A DNA stretch of 64,000 nucleotides from Psychrobacillus sp044762745 (GTDB lineage: Bacteria > Bacillota > Bacilli > Bacillales_A > Planococcaceae), in contig NZ_JBIWEX010000010.1 of the NCBI RefSeq assembly GCF_044762745.1, positions 77,726 to 141,725 of the forward strand, read 5' to 3'. A program made the position numbers and the translations under genes. Position 1 is the first letter of the stretch; every line of letters begins with the position of its first letter. The notes under the pieces are model-generated. The model made no database searches. It saw only the letters and a program-made list of their open reading frames with translations, and was not told the origin of the DNA. Positions 33,955-43,965 of this stretch are shown here, piece by piece.

Positions 33955-34935
33955 ATGGCCAAAATTTTAGTTGCAGGGGAAATTCCACAAAAGGGATTAG
34001 ATTTGTTAGTAGAAAAGCATGAGGTAGAGGTATTCCCTGGTGAAACATTAATTTCTGAAGAAGAATTAGAAGAACGTATTCAAGGTAAAGATGCACTATT
34101 AAGTTTATTATCAACACCTGTCACAAAAGAAATTATTGATAAAGCTCCGAACCTGAAAATTATCGCAAACTATGGAGCGGGATTCAATAATGTAGATTTT
34201 GAATATGCAGCATCTAAAGGAATCCCCACTACCAATACACCGATTGCCTCTACTGCAGCAACAGCAGATTTAACGATCGCACTATTGTTAGCGGTTGCAA
34301 GGAGGGTAGTAGAGGGTGATGAAGTATGTAGAACAGTTGGCTTTAATGGTTGGGCTCCACTTTATTTCCGAGGGCGTGAAGTAACTGGGAAAACAATTGG
34401 GATTGTCGGATTTGGACAAATAGGACAAGCAGTCGCAAAAAGAGCTGCAGCGTTTGATATGAAAGTTATATACTACAACCCACGCCGAAAAAGTGAGGAA
34501 ATAGAGAAGTCTTTAAATGCCACATATGTTTCGTTGGATGAATTATTAACACAAGCTGATTTTATTACACTTAATTGTTCCTACAACCCAAGCATGAAAC
34601 ACATGTTTAGTACGAAACAATTTGACATGATGAAAAAAACCGCCTATTTAATAAACTGTGCACGTGGTCCAATTGTAGAAGAAACAGCTCTAATAGAGGC
34701 TTTAAATGAAAAAGTAATTGAAGGTGCAGCATTAGATGTATTTGAATTTGAACCTTCTATTGGAGAAGGTTTGAAAAAACTAAACAATGTTGTTTTAACA
34801 CCCCATATTGGTAATGCCACATTTGAAGCACGAGATGCGATGGCAGTAATGGCAGCTGAAAACATTGTAAAAGTATTAAATAATGAGGATCCCCTTTATG
34901 TAGTGAACGGTGTAAACAAAGTAAAATCCTGTTAA
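33955..34935 (+). CDS. D-isomer-specific 2-hydroxyacid dehydrogenase
   Basis: A 326-aa NAD(P)-dependent dehydrogenase of the glyoxylate/hydroxypyruvate reductase group. The nucleotide-binding motif GIVGFGQIG lies near residue 150, with an Arg-Arg after the next strand (YYNPRRK), favouring NADPH. Catalytic Arg is in NCARGPIVEE, Glu in FEFEPS, and His in LTPHIGNATFEA. RBS is GAAGAGGTG. It precedes the allantoin genes and could reduce a C2/C3 oxoacid from ureide breakdown, but its exact substrate is not shown by sequence. Confidence 0.88.
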   Translation: MAKILVAGEIPQKGLDLLVEKHEVEVFPGETLISEEELEERIQGKDALLSLLSTPVTKEIIDKAPNLKIIANYGAGFNNVDFEYAASKGIPTTNTPIASTAATADLTIALLLAVARRVVEGDEVCRTVGFNGWAPLYFRGREVTGKTIGIVGFGQIGQAVAKRAAAFDMKVIYYNPRRKSEEIEKSLNATYVSLDELLTQADFITLNCSYNPSMKHMFSTKQFDMMKKTAYLINCARGPIVEETALIEALNEKVIEGAALDVFEFEPSIGEGLKKLNNVVLTPHIGNATFEARDAMAVMAAENIVKVLNNEDPLYVVNGVNKVKSC

Positions 34936-35148
34936 ATCTATTGTATTCATATAGTGGAAATAATAACGTTGAAAAGCTCTAGTTCTGAATAGCTCAAATT
35001 AGTTTGGGAAAACTATAGAGATGGGCAGGAGTATTGTAATGCAACAACAGAGATAAGTGAGATATCAATAGAGACATCAGTACAGGGTAAGAATACCCCA
35101 GAAAAATTAGTTTTCATTAAATTAAAATATCTTTAGGGGGCGAGTCCC

Positions 35149-36594
35149 ATAGAACAGGTAAAGACTCCACCAGAACAAGAACAAACTATTAGTAAAGACT
35201 TAATGCCAATTAAGTTGGAGGACCGAAAGTGGGGGATGGGGAACTATTTTGCCCTTTGGATGGGGTCTGTGCATAACGTACCAGCTTATATAACAATCGG
35301 AGGTTTTTTCGCACTTGGGTTATCCGTCGGTCAAGTATTTTGGTCAATTATACTTGCAGCCATCATTTTAGGGGCAATTTTATCTATAGGCGGACATGCA
35401 GGAACAAAGTATGGCGTTCCTACTTCTATGTTACTTAAAACATCATTTGGTACAAGAGGATCAATGGTCCCTGGTGTAATTAGAGGGGTCATTGCAGCAA
35501 TTATGTGGTTTGGTTTCCAAACGTATGCAGGTAGTCTTGCTGTAACGATTTTAATCGGGAAACTGTGGCCTGTATATTTAACATTAGGTGGTGATTGGAA
35601 TTTCTTTGGTTTAAGTTTACCGGGGTTAATTTCATTCCTATTATTCTGGGCCGTAAACGTTATGTTTGTTTATGGTGGAATGGGAATCTTGGGGAAATTC
35701 ACAAAAATACTTTCTCCAATTATTTATATCGTATTTGGAGGAATGGCCATTTGGGCAATTAATTTAGCAGGAGGCATCACTCCAATATTACAATATGTAC
35801 CTAAAGGAATTGAAGGAAATGAGTTGATCGTTTTCTTAGGATGTGTAAGTGCTCTCTTAGCAACATGGGCGGCTCCCTCTGTTAGTATTTCAGATTTTAC
35901 AAGGGAAGCAGTTTCCCAAAAAGTTCAAACAGTTGGACAAATTGCTGGAATCCTTCTTTCGTACTTATTATTTGCCTTTGCAAGTATTGCTGTTATCATC
36001 GGTTCGGAAATTGCATTTGGTACCCCTATTTGGAACGTACTTGATGTAGTAGAGAAATTTGATAGCAAATTTGCAATTGCTGTATCCGTATTAACCATTT
36101 GTTTGGCAACTTTATCAGTGAATATTACGGGGAATATTGTTCCAGCAGGTTATCAATTAGCATCGCTGTTTCCGAAAAAATTAACATTCAAATCAGGTGC
36201 ATTTATTGCGGCACTTGTAGGAATAATAATAATGCCATGGAAGCTCATGGAAAACTCAACAAGTATTTTCCTTTTCTTAGGAGTAATTGGGGGATTATTA
36301 AGCCCGGTACTTGGTATTATGCTTTCTCACTATTTTGTTGTTGCAAAAAAGCATATTGATATGAATGGATTGTATGGTTCAAGTAACTCTTATAGTTATC
36401 AAAACGGGTTTAACATGCAAGCGATTATAACGCTTATCATTGCTGGGGTTATTAGTTTAATTGGTCAATTTGTTCCTGTCTTAAAGCCGCTTTACGATAT
36501 GTCTTTCTTTACAGGGACAATTATAGCTTTCATTCTTTATTCATTGATCGCTAAAAAACCGACATCTAATCCAGTAGAGGATGAAATATCCTAA
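35149..36594 (+). CDS. pucI: NCS1 allantoin permease (PucI-type, copy 1), probable AUA start
   Basis: A proton-coupled NCS1 permease with about 12 transmembrane segments; WMGSVHNVPAYITIGG, NGHAG-like GGHAGTKYG and IMWFGFQTYAGS are typical of PucI allantoin permeases. The first ATG (35203) has no ribosome-binding site. ATA 35149 lies 8 nt after AGGGGG (35135-35140) and just after an in-frame stop. It gives exactly 25 residues before RKWG, the same number as in the paralogue at 44103, and SKDLMPIKLED aligns with SNDVLPTKEVD without gaps. So an AUA start (481 aa) is likely. Confidence 0.88.
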   Translation: MEQVKTPPEQEQTISKDLMPIKLEDRKWGMGNYFALWMGSVHNVPAYITIGGFFALGLSVGQVFWSIILAAIILGAILSIGGHAGTKYGVPTSMLLKTSFGTRGSMVPGVIRGVIAAIMWFGFQTYAGSLAVTILIGKLWPVYLTLGGDWNFFGLSLPGLISFLLFWAVNVMFVYGGMGILGKFTKILSPIIYIVFGGMAIWAINLAGGITPILQYVPKGIEGNELIVFLGCVSALLATWAAPSVSISDFTREAVSQKVQTVGQIAGILLSYLLFAFASIAVIIGSEIAFGTPIWNVLDVVEKFDSKFAIAVSVLTICLATLSVNITGNIVPAGYQLASLFPKKLTFKSGAFIAALVGIIIMPWKLMENSTSIFLFLGVIGGLLSPVLGIMLSHYFVVAKKHIDMNGLYGSSNSYSYQNGFNMQAIITLIIAGVISLIGQFVPVLKPLYDMSFFTGTIIAFILYSLIAKKPTSNPVEDEIS

Positions 36595-36612
36595 TATTAG
36601 GGAGGAACTGTA

Positions 36613-37971
36613 ATGACGTATGATCTAATTATTAAAAATGGAAATGTTGTATTTCATGATGGAGTCCGTCAAGTCGATATCGGAGTTAAAAATGAAAAGA
36701 TTACTTGTATAGCTGAAGAAATTACAGATGAAGCAAAAGAAGTTATTGATGCAGGTGGGCAATATGTGATGCCTGGAATGGTTGACACACATGTCCATAT
36801 TAGTGAACCTGGTCGAACTGAGTGGGAAGGGTTTGAAACAGGATCCAAAGCAATGGCAGCTGGAGGTACGACAAGTTATGTTGAAATGCCACTGAATGCA
36901 TTACCGGCAACGATTAATAAAGAAGCGCTTGATCTTAAACTAGATGCTGCGGTTAATCAAAACTATGTTGACTATGGTTTCTACGGCGGACTTGTACCCG
37001 AAAATCTAGATAAACTAGAAGAATTAGCAGGTGCAGGTGTTCTAGCGTTTAAATGTTTCCTTTCCGATATTACGAGTGATATTCCTGGAGATTTTACTAA
37101 TGTCGATGATTATACGATGTATAAGGGAATGCAAAAAATAGCAGAATTGGGTGGAATTTTATGTATCCATGCTGAAAACCCATCCGTTACGTCTAAGCTG
37201 ACTGAAGAAATGATCAGAGAAGGCCGTACATCTGCAGCTGAGTATGTTGATTCACGTCCAATTTTCACTGAAGTAGATGCTGTTCAGCGTGCCATTTTGT
37301 TTGCAAAAGAAACAGGTTGTAAATTACACTTAGTACACATTAGTACGTCAGAAGCAGTTCAAGTAATTTTAAAAGCGCGTTTGGAAGGTGTAGATGTAAC
37401 GGTTGAATCTTGTCCACACTATTTTGCGATGACTGCAGAGCAAGTAGCGGAAATTGGTCCAAAAGCAAAGTGTCAGCCGCCAATTCGAAAAGCAAAAGAC
37501 CAAGCAAAATTATGGGACGAGTTATTGAATGGCAATATTGACTGGTTAACTTCTGACCATTCGCCGTGTACGGAAGACTTGAAACAAGGAAATATCTTTG
37601 AAGCATGGGGCGGAATTAGTGGGGTTCAAAATAACGTTGATTTAATGTTTGATTTAGCTGTAAAACAACGTGGTTTAGCAGTAGAAAAGTTTGTCCATTT
37701 AATTGCATTTAACCCTGCCAAACGTTTTAGCTTGCCTTATAAAGGAGAAATAGCTGTTTCTAAAGATGCAGACATTATTTTATTAGATCCGAATCAATCC
37801 TATGTTGTGAAGAGAGAAAATCTATATTACAAAAACAAACATAGTGCCTATGAGGGCAGAAAAATTGACTGTCGTGTAACGAAAACGATTGTTCGCGGAA
37901 ATGTTGTTTTCGATATACAACAAGGAATTGTAGGAGAACCAATCGGAAAACTATTATCTGCTGTAAAATAA
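36613..37971 (+). CDS. allB: Allantoinase (type 1, copy 1)
   Basis: Hydrolyses allantoin to allantoate. A 452-aa cyclic amidohydrolase: DTHVHISEPGRTEWEG carries the first metal histidines, AFKCFLSDI the carbamylated Lys, CIHAEN and LVHIST further His ligands, and SDHSPC the catalytic Asp. RBS is GGGAGG. It follows pucI by 18 bp. The paralogue at 45651 is ~80% identical by eye, and a more distant allantoinase follows directly, so each block has two kinds. Confidence 0.93.
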   Translation: MTYDLIIKNGNVVFHDGVRQVDIGVKNEKITCIAEEITDEAKEVIDAGGQYVMPGMVDTHVHISEPGRTEWEGFETGSKAMAAGGTTSYVEMPLNALPATINKEALDLKLDAAVNQNYVDYGFYGGLVPENLDKLEELAGAGVLAFKCFLSDITSDIPGDFTNVDDYTMYKGMQKIAELGGILCIHAENPSVTSKLTEEMIREGRTSAAEYVDSRPIFTEVDAVQRAILFAKETGCKLHLVHISTSEAVQVILKARLEGVDVTVESCPHYFAMTAEQVAEIGPKAKCQPPIRKAKDQAKLWDELLNGNIDWLTSDHSPCTEDLKQGNIFEAWGGISGVQNNVDLMFDLAVKQRGLAVEKFVHLIAFNPAKRFSLPYKGEIAVSKDADIILLDPNQSYVVKRENLYYKNKHSAYEGRKIDCRVTKTIVRGNVVFDIQQGIVGEPIGKLLSAVK

Positions 37972-38014
37972 AATAGGATTTTGAACTTTTCTTAATAAAG
38001 GGAGAGCGACTATC

Positions 38015-39346
38015 ATGACAAATTACGATTTAATAATAAGAAATGGTCACATTGTAACTTCGGAGTCAGTTGCCAAAGGAGATGTTGCAATTAAGGATGG
38101 CAAGATTGCCGAAGTATCCATTAATAGCGAAATTAGTGCAACAGCTGCTAACGAAATAAACGCAGAAGGTCTTCATGTTTTCCCAGGTTTAATAGATTCT
38201 CATGTGCATTTTAATGAACCTGGTAGAACGGAATGGGAAGGCGTCGAAACAGGCAGTAAAAGCTTGGCTGCCGGAGGAGTAACGACTTATTTCGATATGC
38301 CTTTAAACAGTACACCACCAACAATAAATAAAGAAAATTTAGATTTAAAAAGAAAACTTTCCGAAGAGAAATCTGTTGTAAACCCGAACTATTGGGGTGG
38401 GCTAGTGCCAGAGAATATTGATAATTTAAAGGAACTTTATGATAATGGTGTCATCGGCTTTAAAGCATTTATGTCGCCGAGTGGTATAGAAGATTTCCAT
38501 CATGCGGACGATGCAACGCTTTATAAAGGTATGCAAGAAATCGCCTCGATTGGTTCACTACTTGCTGTTCATGCGGAAAGTACAGTAATTTGTGAACAGC
38601 TTGCAACGAAGAAGTTGCAAGAAGGGAAAACATCTGCACGTGATTTTGTTGAATCAAGACCGATTATTTCAGAGATAGAAGCTGTTCGAAGAATTATTTC
38701 TTATGCGGAAGCAACGGGATGTAAATTGCATATCGTTCATGCAAGCAGCAGAAAAGTCGTTCAAGTAGTGGAAGAAGCAAAACGCAGAGGCGTAGATGTG
38801 ACAGTCGAAACATGTGCCCATTATTTATCATTAACTGTAAAAGACTTAGAACAAAAAGGCGGTTTGGCAAAATGCGCCCCTCCTTTACGGGATGAAGACG
38901 AGTTAGAAGATTTATGGGTGGCAGTTGCTAATGGTGAAATTGATATAATTTCCTCTGACCATTCTCCAGCGCCTGCTTCAATGAAGACGATTACAGATAA
39001 TTATTTCGAAGGTTGGGGTGGTATTTCTGGTGCGCAATCTACTTTTAATGTTATGCTAACAGAAGGCTATGCAAAGCGTAATCTACCTTTGGAAAAGATT
39101 GTTGTTTTAATGGCAACAAATCCTGCAAAAATCTTTGGTTTGCCAAATAAAGGGAATATTGCTGTTGGTTATGACGCAGATTTCGCAATCGTTAATATAA
39201 ATGAAAGCTTTAGATTAGAAAAAGATGATTTGTTCTATCGTCATCAACACTCACCATATGTAGGCATGACATTTAAAGGAAAAGTGAAGACAACCATCGT
39301 AAATGGTAAGGTTGTTTATGAAAACGGTAATTTTCCAAAATCATAA
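38015..39346 (+). CDS. Allantoinase (type 2, PucH-like, copy 1)
   Basis: A 443-aa cyclic amidohydrolase with DSHVHFNEPGRTEWEG, GFKAFMSPSG (carbamylated Lys), VHAES, IVHASS and SDHSPAPASM. It is clearly diverged from the neighbouring type 1 allantoinase: FNEP replaces ISEP, and the KAFMSPSG loop differs. That suggests a distinct substrate or stereo-preference, such as the other allantoin enantiomer; this is inference. It has its own GGGAGAG site 43 bp after type 1 and ends the first block before a terminator. Confidence 0.9.
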   Translation: MTNYDLIIRNGHIVTSESVAKGDVAIKDGKIAEVSINSEISATAANEINAEGLHVFPGLIDSHVHFNEPGRTEWEGVETGSKSLAAGGVTTYFDMPLNSTPPTINKENLDLKRKLSEEKSVVNPNYWGGLVPENIDNLKELYDNGVIGFKAFMSPSGIEDFHHADDATLYKGMQEIASIGSLLAVHAESTVICEQLATKKLQEGKTSARDFVESRPIISEIEAVRRIISYAEATGCKLHIVHASSRKVVQVVEEAKRRGVDVTVETCAHYLSLTVKDLEQKGGLAKCAPPLRDEDELEDLWVAVANGEIDIISSDHSPAPASMKTITDNYFEGWGGISGAQSTFNVMLTEGYAKRNLPLEKIVVLMATNPAKIFGLPNKGNIAVGYDADFAIVNINESFRLEKDDLFYRHQHSPYVGMTFKGKVKTTIVNGKVVYENGNFPKS

Positions 39347-39387
39347 AAGAGTTTATATAGTGTGAGTAATAGGTAATAACGGACTAC

Positions 39388-39418
39388 AAAGGGCTGAGAC
39401 ATTTCTCTGCCCTTTTCC
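39388..39418 (+). terminator. Terminator after the first allantoinase pair
   Basis: AAAGGGCTGAGA / TCTCTGCCCTTT with a CATT loop and T-rich tail. Confidence 0.82.
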
Positions 39419-39443
39419 TAGTAGAGAGGAGGAGGAGGGCTAT

Positions 39444-41108
39444 TTGGAAATTCGTGTTGAAGATGTTTTGAAATTACCATCACTCAAAAAGGCAGTTGTA
39501 TTGAGTGGGGAACAATATTTGCATAAAATTGTTAAAGGGTCAACTATTATGGAAGCTCCAGACATTACTGACTGGTTAATAGGTGGAGAACTAATTTTAA
39601 CAAGTTTATACCCTATTCGTTTTTTTAACGAGAATGAGCAAAAGCAGTTTATTACGAAGTTAGCCGAAAAAGAAGTTAGTGCATTAGTGATAAAAAATCA
39701 TCGTTTTGTAAATGAGATTCCCCCATCCATCATCGAGCAAGGGGAAAAATGTAATTTGCCGATCATCCAAATTCCTAAAGAAGTCCCTTATGTTGATATT
39801 CTGTATCCTGTGATGGAAGAAATTTTGAATGTTCAAGTAAAAAAGCTTCAATATTATAAAGAAATCCATGATCAGTTTACAGCTTTATCGTTGGCAGATG
39901 AAAGTCCAGAAAAAATCATAGAAACATTAGAAAAATTAATTGGAAATCCTGTCGCCTTATTTGACCGAAATTTCTTTTGTTTAGCTTCCACACTCCCATA
40001 TCTAACTAATTTCGAAATTGTTGAAAAGTATCATCGCTATGACAAGACTGAAGAGATGAAATTTCCACATTACCGTCAAATCGTGAAGTACCTTGAACAA
40101 AAAGAGAAGATTGGACACCAAATAGTCGTTCCAATTGAAACGATTAACCATATAAAAACTTACCTATTAATCGGTGAAATGAATAAACCTTTGGAAGAAC
40201 TTGATTTTATTGCAGTTGAAAATGCTGCAACTTCGCTTTCGCTTGAGTTAGTCAAAAAATTTGCTGTGGCAGAAGTAGACAAACGATTTAAAAATGATTT
40301 ACTGGAACAATTAATCGAGGGAAAATTACCTTCCAATATTCTTTACCAAGATGCCAATTTAATTGGTTGGGATATAGAAGGATCATTTGCAGTTGTTTTA
40401 TTGAAAATAAGCAAAAATAATGAAATGTTATCTTCGAAACAAGTGAAACGAGGAATATCCAATGGCAATGAAGAGACGTTGCTTTACGAAGCTATTTATC
40501 AGTTTTTACCAAATGCGATTATTGGCAGTAAAAGCGGTTTAAATGTAGTACTTTGGAAAGCCGATATAGAAGACCCGGAATGGTTGATCAAAATGAAAGG
40601 AAGAGTATCGACTATAGTAGATTTGGTGAAAAAACAAGATAACGAAATAATTATTCAAGTCGGGATAGGGACGCTATCAGAACATATAAATAATATTTCC
40701 GAAAGTTATATAAAGGCTCAAGATGCGTTGGAATTTGGAGAGGTTTTAAATGGTAAAGAATCTATTACATCTTATTCTGAATTAGGGGTCTTTAGGATGC
40801 TCGGCCAATTCACTAATTCCGAAGAGTTAAAGACTTTCATTCCACCATCTTTACAAATTCTACTAGATTATCAACAAGCAAATAAAACAGATTTGTTAAC
40901 TACATTAAAGATTTTTTTACAATGCAATCAAAATGCGACAAAAGCATCCCAACTTCTTTTTATCCACCATAAAACAGCTGTCTATCGTATTGAACGAATC
41001 AAGGAAATTACAGGGATGAATTTTGATGACGCTGAAGAAATGTTATTAGTTCAAATTGGATTAAAGATTACTGAACTTCTTGAACGGGAAAAAATCCATA
41101 AGTATTAA
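39444..41108 (+). CDS. pucR: PucR-family transcriptional regulator (copy 1)
   Basis: A 554-aa regulator of purine catabolism. The N-terminal PucR domain (~1-125) begins VEDVLKLPSLKKAVVLSG; a GGDEF-like central domain spans ~280-430; the C-terminal helix-turn-helix (~490-545) contains NQNATKASQLLFIHHKTAVYRIERI-type sequence. TTG 39444 lies after a very strong GGAGGAGGAGGG. In B. subtilis PucR activates allantoin genes in response to ureides; the same role is inferred here. It lies between the two permease-allantoinase blocks. Confidence 0.88.
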   Translation: MEIRVEDVLKLPSLKKAVVLSGEQYLHKIVKGSTIMEAPDITDWLIGGELILTSLYPIRFFNENEQKQFITKLAEKEVSALVIKNHRFVNEIPPSIIEQGEKCNLPIIQIPKEVPYVDILYPVMEEILNVQVKKLQYYKEIHDQFTALSLADESPEKIIETLEKLIGNPVALFDRNFFCLASTLPYLTNFEIVEKYHRYDKTEEMKFPHYRQIVKYLEQKEKIGHQIVVPIETINHIKTYLLIGEMNKPLEELDFIAVENAATSLSLELVKKFAVAEVDKRFKNDLLEQLIEGKLPSNILYQDANLIGWDIEGSFAVVLLKISKNNEMLSSKQVKRGISNGNEETLLYEAIYQFLPNAIIGSKSGLNVVLWKADIEDPEWLIKMKGRVSTIVDLVKKQDNEIIIQVGIGTLSEHINNISESYIKAQDALEFGEVLNGKESITSYSELGVFRMLGQFTNSEELKTFIPPSLQILLDYQQANKTDLLTTLKIFLQCNQNATKASQLLFIHHKTAVYRIERIKEITGMNFDDAEEMLLVQIGLKITELLEREKIHKY

Positions 41109-41143
41109 GTTTCATCATTTTAAAAATTAGGAGTGTTAATCGA

Positions 41144-41527
41144 ATGGTTAGAAAGACGTATAGCGCAAAAAATGTAACAGCATCAGGTCCATATTCACAT
41201 GCAGTAGAAGCAGATGATTTTATTTTTTTCTCTGGTCAGACAGCAATGAATGCGGAGACAGGAGAAAATTTACAAGGTAATATTGCAGAACAAACAAAAC
41301 ATTGCTTTACAAATTTATTTGAGGTATTAGAAGCAGCAAATCTAACACATGATGATGTTGTAAAAGTAAATGTATATCTAACGGATATGAATAATTTTTC
41401 TTCTATGAATGAAGTATATAAAACGTACTTCAACGACCCTTACCCGGCTAGAACTTGTGTTGCAGTTTTAGCATTGCCATTAGGCGCGGAAGTAGAAATC
41501 GAAATGATCGCTAAGAGAAAAGCATAG
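41144..41527 (+). CDS. ridA: RidA family deaminase (single domain)
   Basis: A 127-aa RidA protein with GPYSHAVEA, FFSGQTAM, VKVNVYLTDM, the active-site Arg in YPARTCVAV, and EVEIEMIA near the end. RBS is TTAGGAG. It lies 35 bp after pucR and is likely co-transcribed. RidA members occur in several purine and pyrimidine catabolic operons, where they speed hydrolysis of carbamate or imine intermediates; here a ureide intermediate such as ureidoglycine is a guess. A triple-domain relative is at 26312. Confidence 0.9.
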   Translation: MVRKTYSAKNVTASGPYSHAVEADDFIFFSGQTAMNAETGENLQGNIAEQTKHCFTNLFEVLEAANLTHDDVVKVNVYLTDMNNFSSMNEVYKTYFNDPYPARTCVAVLALPLGAEVEIEMIAKRKA

Positions 41528-41537
41528 TTATTTGCTC

Positions 41538-41570
41538 GGCACTGGTAAAGATTCCAGTGCTTTTTCTTTT
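41538..41570 (+). terminator. Terminator after ridA
   Basis: GCACTGG / CCAGTGC with an 8-nt loop and TTTTTCTTTTT. Confidence 0.88.
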
Positions 41571-42430
41571 TATAAACCAAAAGTTTTATTAAAAATGAAG
41601 AGCGAAATTATTAGCAAGTATTTCGTAAAAATAATCCAGTAAATAGGTAAAATCAATCGAATGGTCATTGAAGCAACTAAATTAGCAAGAAAGCAACAAT
41701 TTGTGTACGGAAAATCATTTCCCAGATCAAGAGTTAAATTAAAAGGAGGCAACCATTAATTTGTAAAATATATTATTAGATTATTAGTGACTTAGTGAAG
41801 CTCATGTTCACTGTTTAATAAGCAACTTTTTTCATATAGGGATGGCTGCCACTTTTGGATTCGTGCAGCGGTTCTAATATTTCTTATTGGTTTGTTTAAC
41901 TAAACGCAAATTAGCTAGCATATTTTGTTGATTGAAGCGGAAAGCGTCCGCCCTGGAGCGGAAACCCTAGCGGTAACTTTTTTAAGGCGCATTATCCCTA
42001 TTATGTAAGTCATTCCATTCATCGTTTCCATTTACTATTTCGGGGTAGAGAAAGGTGCTAACGCTTTTGTTCATTTTGACAACCAATTTCCTGTATTTGC
42101 TAATAATTTATTGTTCATTGTGCACAAAAGATTGTTCAAAGAAGCTGTTATTGTAACATTTGTTATGCACTGTATATAGCGAGCGCTTGTACATTTTGTT
42201 TAATAGACATAAAGACCATCCTAATAAAGCTATGTATAATAAGTGTTGTTCGAAAGAACACGTTTTCGATAGATAATAAAGTTGATCTAATGTAACTCGA
42301 AATTATTTAACTTATTAAAGTGAAACTGCCTATGTGTAATAATCATATAGGAATAGGTTAAACTTTTATTTTATCGTCTAGAATAAACGTCGCTGAAAAA
42401 TACATCATACGATAAAAAGGAGCATGGCAT
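41571..42430. other. Long non-coding gap before the NCS1 permease
   Basis: No gene is supported. It holds a dispersed repeat (41911-41975), a small TGTTC-GAAA-GAACA palindrome (42246-42259), a CCTATGTG...ATATAGG hairpin near 42331-42354, and A/T-rich sequence presumably with the next gene's promoter. Confidence 0.5.
41911..41975 (+). repeat. Dispersed GATTGAAGCGGAAAGCG-type repeat, short copy
   Basis: TTAGCTAGCA, then GATTGAAGCGG AAAGCGTCCGCCCTG-type sequence, matches both ends of the larger element at 63281-63482 and the copy at 63868-64000. Confidence 0.75.
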
Positions 42431-43828
42431 ATGTCTAAAACAAAAGAAATTCACGATACAGAAGTGACGCAGATTGAACTTGCCTCTGGATTGGATGAAT
42501 CACTACATCCGAATACCGAAAAGGATAGAGCCGTTAAGCCAAGAGACTATGTTTTCATGTGGATGGGCGATGGGGTTAACATAGGAAATATGACGTTAGG
42601 GGCAAGTGTAATTATTGCGGGAGTAGCAACGTTAAACATCTTTCAAACAATGCTGGCAGCCCTGATCTCAATTGGGATCATTTCAACTATTTTCGCCTTA
42701 AACGATCGACTAGGCTATAAATCAGGTATACCATACGTTGTACAGCTTAGAATGTCTTTCGGAATAAAAGGAACAGTTATATCATCATTACTACGTGGTA
42801 TACCTGCTATTGTCTGGTACGGTATTCAAAGTTGGATTGGTGGTACTGCATTAAATGAGTTTATAAAGATTGTTACTAATGGATCATTTGATAATGTTTT
42901 TGTTTGCTTTGTAGCTCTTCAACTAGTTCAGATTGTTATATCACTATTCGGCTTCCATGCGATTAAATGGGTAGAGACGGTTGCAGCTGTTATTTTCATG
43001 ATAGGACTAATTTATGTTTTTGGAATTCTTGTAACGTCATATGGCACAGAGATTACTCAAACTTGGGTACAAGCAGAAGGAAATTGGGGATTACCGTTCT
43101 TAGCGCTTATTATGGTCTTTTTAGGGAATTATGCAGGGATTTTTGTAAGTGCTGCAGACTATTCAAGAGAGCTGAAATCGGGTATAAGTGATAAGAAGCG
43201 CGGAGCATTATACTTCCTCCCAATTACTTTCTCATATGGTTTCGTTATTGTCATTGGTGCAATGTTAGCTGCTGCAACAGGTATAACGAATCCTGCAATA
43301 GCACTTCCAGTGGTAATCGACAATCCTTATATCTCTGCAGGTGTATCTCTATTTATCGTCATTACAGTAATTGCGACAAACATGGTAGCAAACGTCGTTC
43401 CACCAGCGTATGTTATTACATTATTGACAAAATTAAAATATAAAGTTTCTGTAACGATTACAGGATTGCTTGCTCTATGTGCATTCCCTTGGTTGCTTGT
43501 ACAGGAGTCATCAGCTGCAGGTCTTAATATGTTCGTACTAATCTATTCCGCATTTTTAGGGCCGGTTATTTCGATTCTGTTAGTTGAATATTATATTTTA
43601 AGAAAACAGAGAGTAAATACTGCAGATCTATACAATGAAGAAGGTTCTTATGCCGGATATAATCCAGCAGGTTTGCTTGCGATGTTTATCGGTGCAGCCG
43701 CTGCCTTTATAGAGGTAGAGTTGGCATGGATCATCGGTGTAGTAGTGGCAGGGATAGCTTATTACCTTCTATCGAAATATGCCTTTAAGGGTTCAAGTTT
43801 CAAAAAAGGGACGATTTTTGAGAAATAA
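42431..43828 (+). CDS. NCS1 family nucleobase/hydantoin/allantoin permease
   Basis: A 465-aa permease with about 12 hydrophobic segments and a ~40-residue hydrophilic N terminus. MWMGDGVNIGNMTLGAS and the later FVSAADYSRELKSG (loop before TM8) are NCS1 hallmarks, but the sequence is distant from the two PucI paralogues in this window. A different purine, cytosine or hydantoin substrate is likely. Start ATG is preceded by AAAAGGAGCATGGCAT. It has its own promoter region and lies between the two allantoinase blocks. Confidence 0.85.
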   Translation: MSKTKEIHDTEVTQIELASGLDESLHPNTEKDRAVKPRDYVFMWMGDGVNIGNMTLGASVIIAGVATLNIFQTMLAALISIGIISTIFALNDRLGYKSGIPYVVQLRMSFGIKGTVISSLLRGIPAIVWYGIQSWIGGTALNEFIKIVTNGSFDNVFVCFVALQLVQIVISLFGFHAIKWVETVAAVIFMIGLIYVFGILVTSYGTEITQTWVQAEGNWGLPFLALIMVFLGNYAGIFVSAADYSRELKSGISDKKRGALYFLPITFSYGFVIVIGAMLAAATGITNPAIALPVVIDNPYISAGVSLFIVITVIATNMVANVVPPAYVITLLTKLKYKVSVTITGLLALCAFPWLLVQESSAAGLNMFVLIYSAFLGPVISILLVEYYILRKQRVNTADLYNEEGSYAGYNPAGLLAMFIGAAAAFIEVELAWIIGVVVAGIAYYLLSKYAFKGSSFKKGTIFEK

Positions 43829-43965
43829 ATATTTTTTCTGAAAATAACTCGTGGGGAATATGTCCTCATGAGGTATTTTCGTTGTTCGATTTGCACAATC
43901 GTTTGTATAAAGTGCACATAATGCTCTCCTTACTTATTCACTATAAATAATAGCAATTGATTCTT

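Noticed and set aside
42246..42259. TGTTC-GAAA-GAACA palindrome as a regulator site
   Set aside because: Short, single, and with no obvious promoter beside it.
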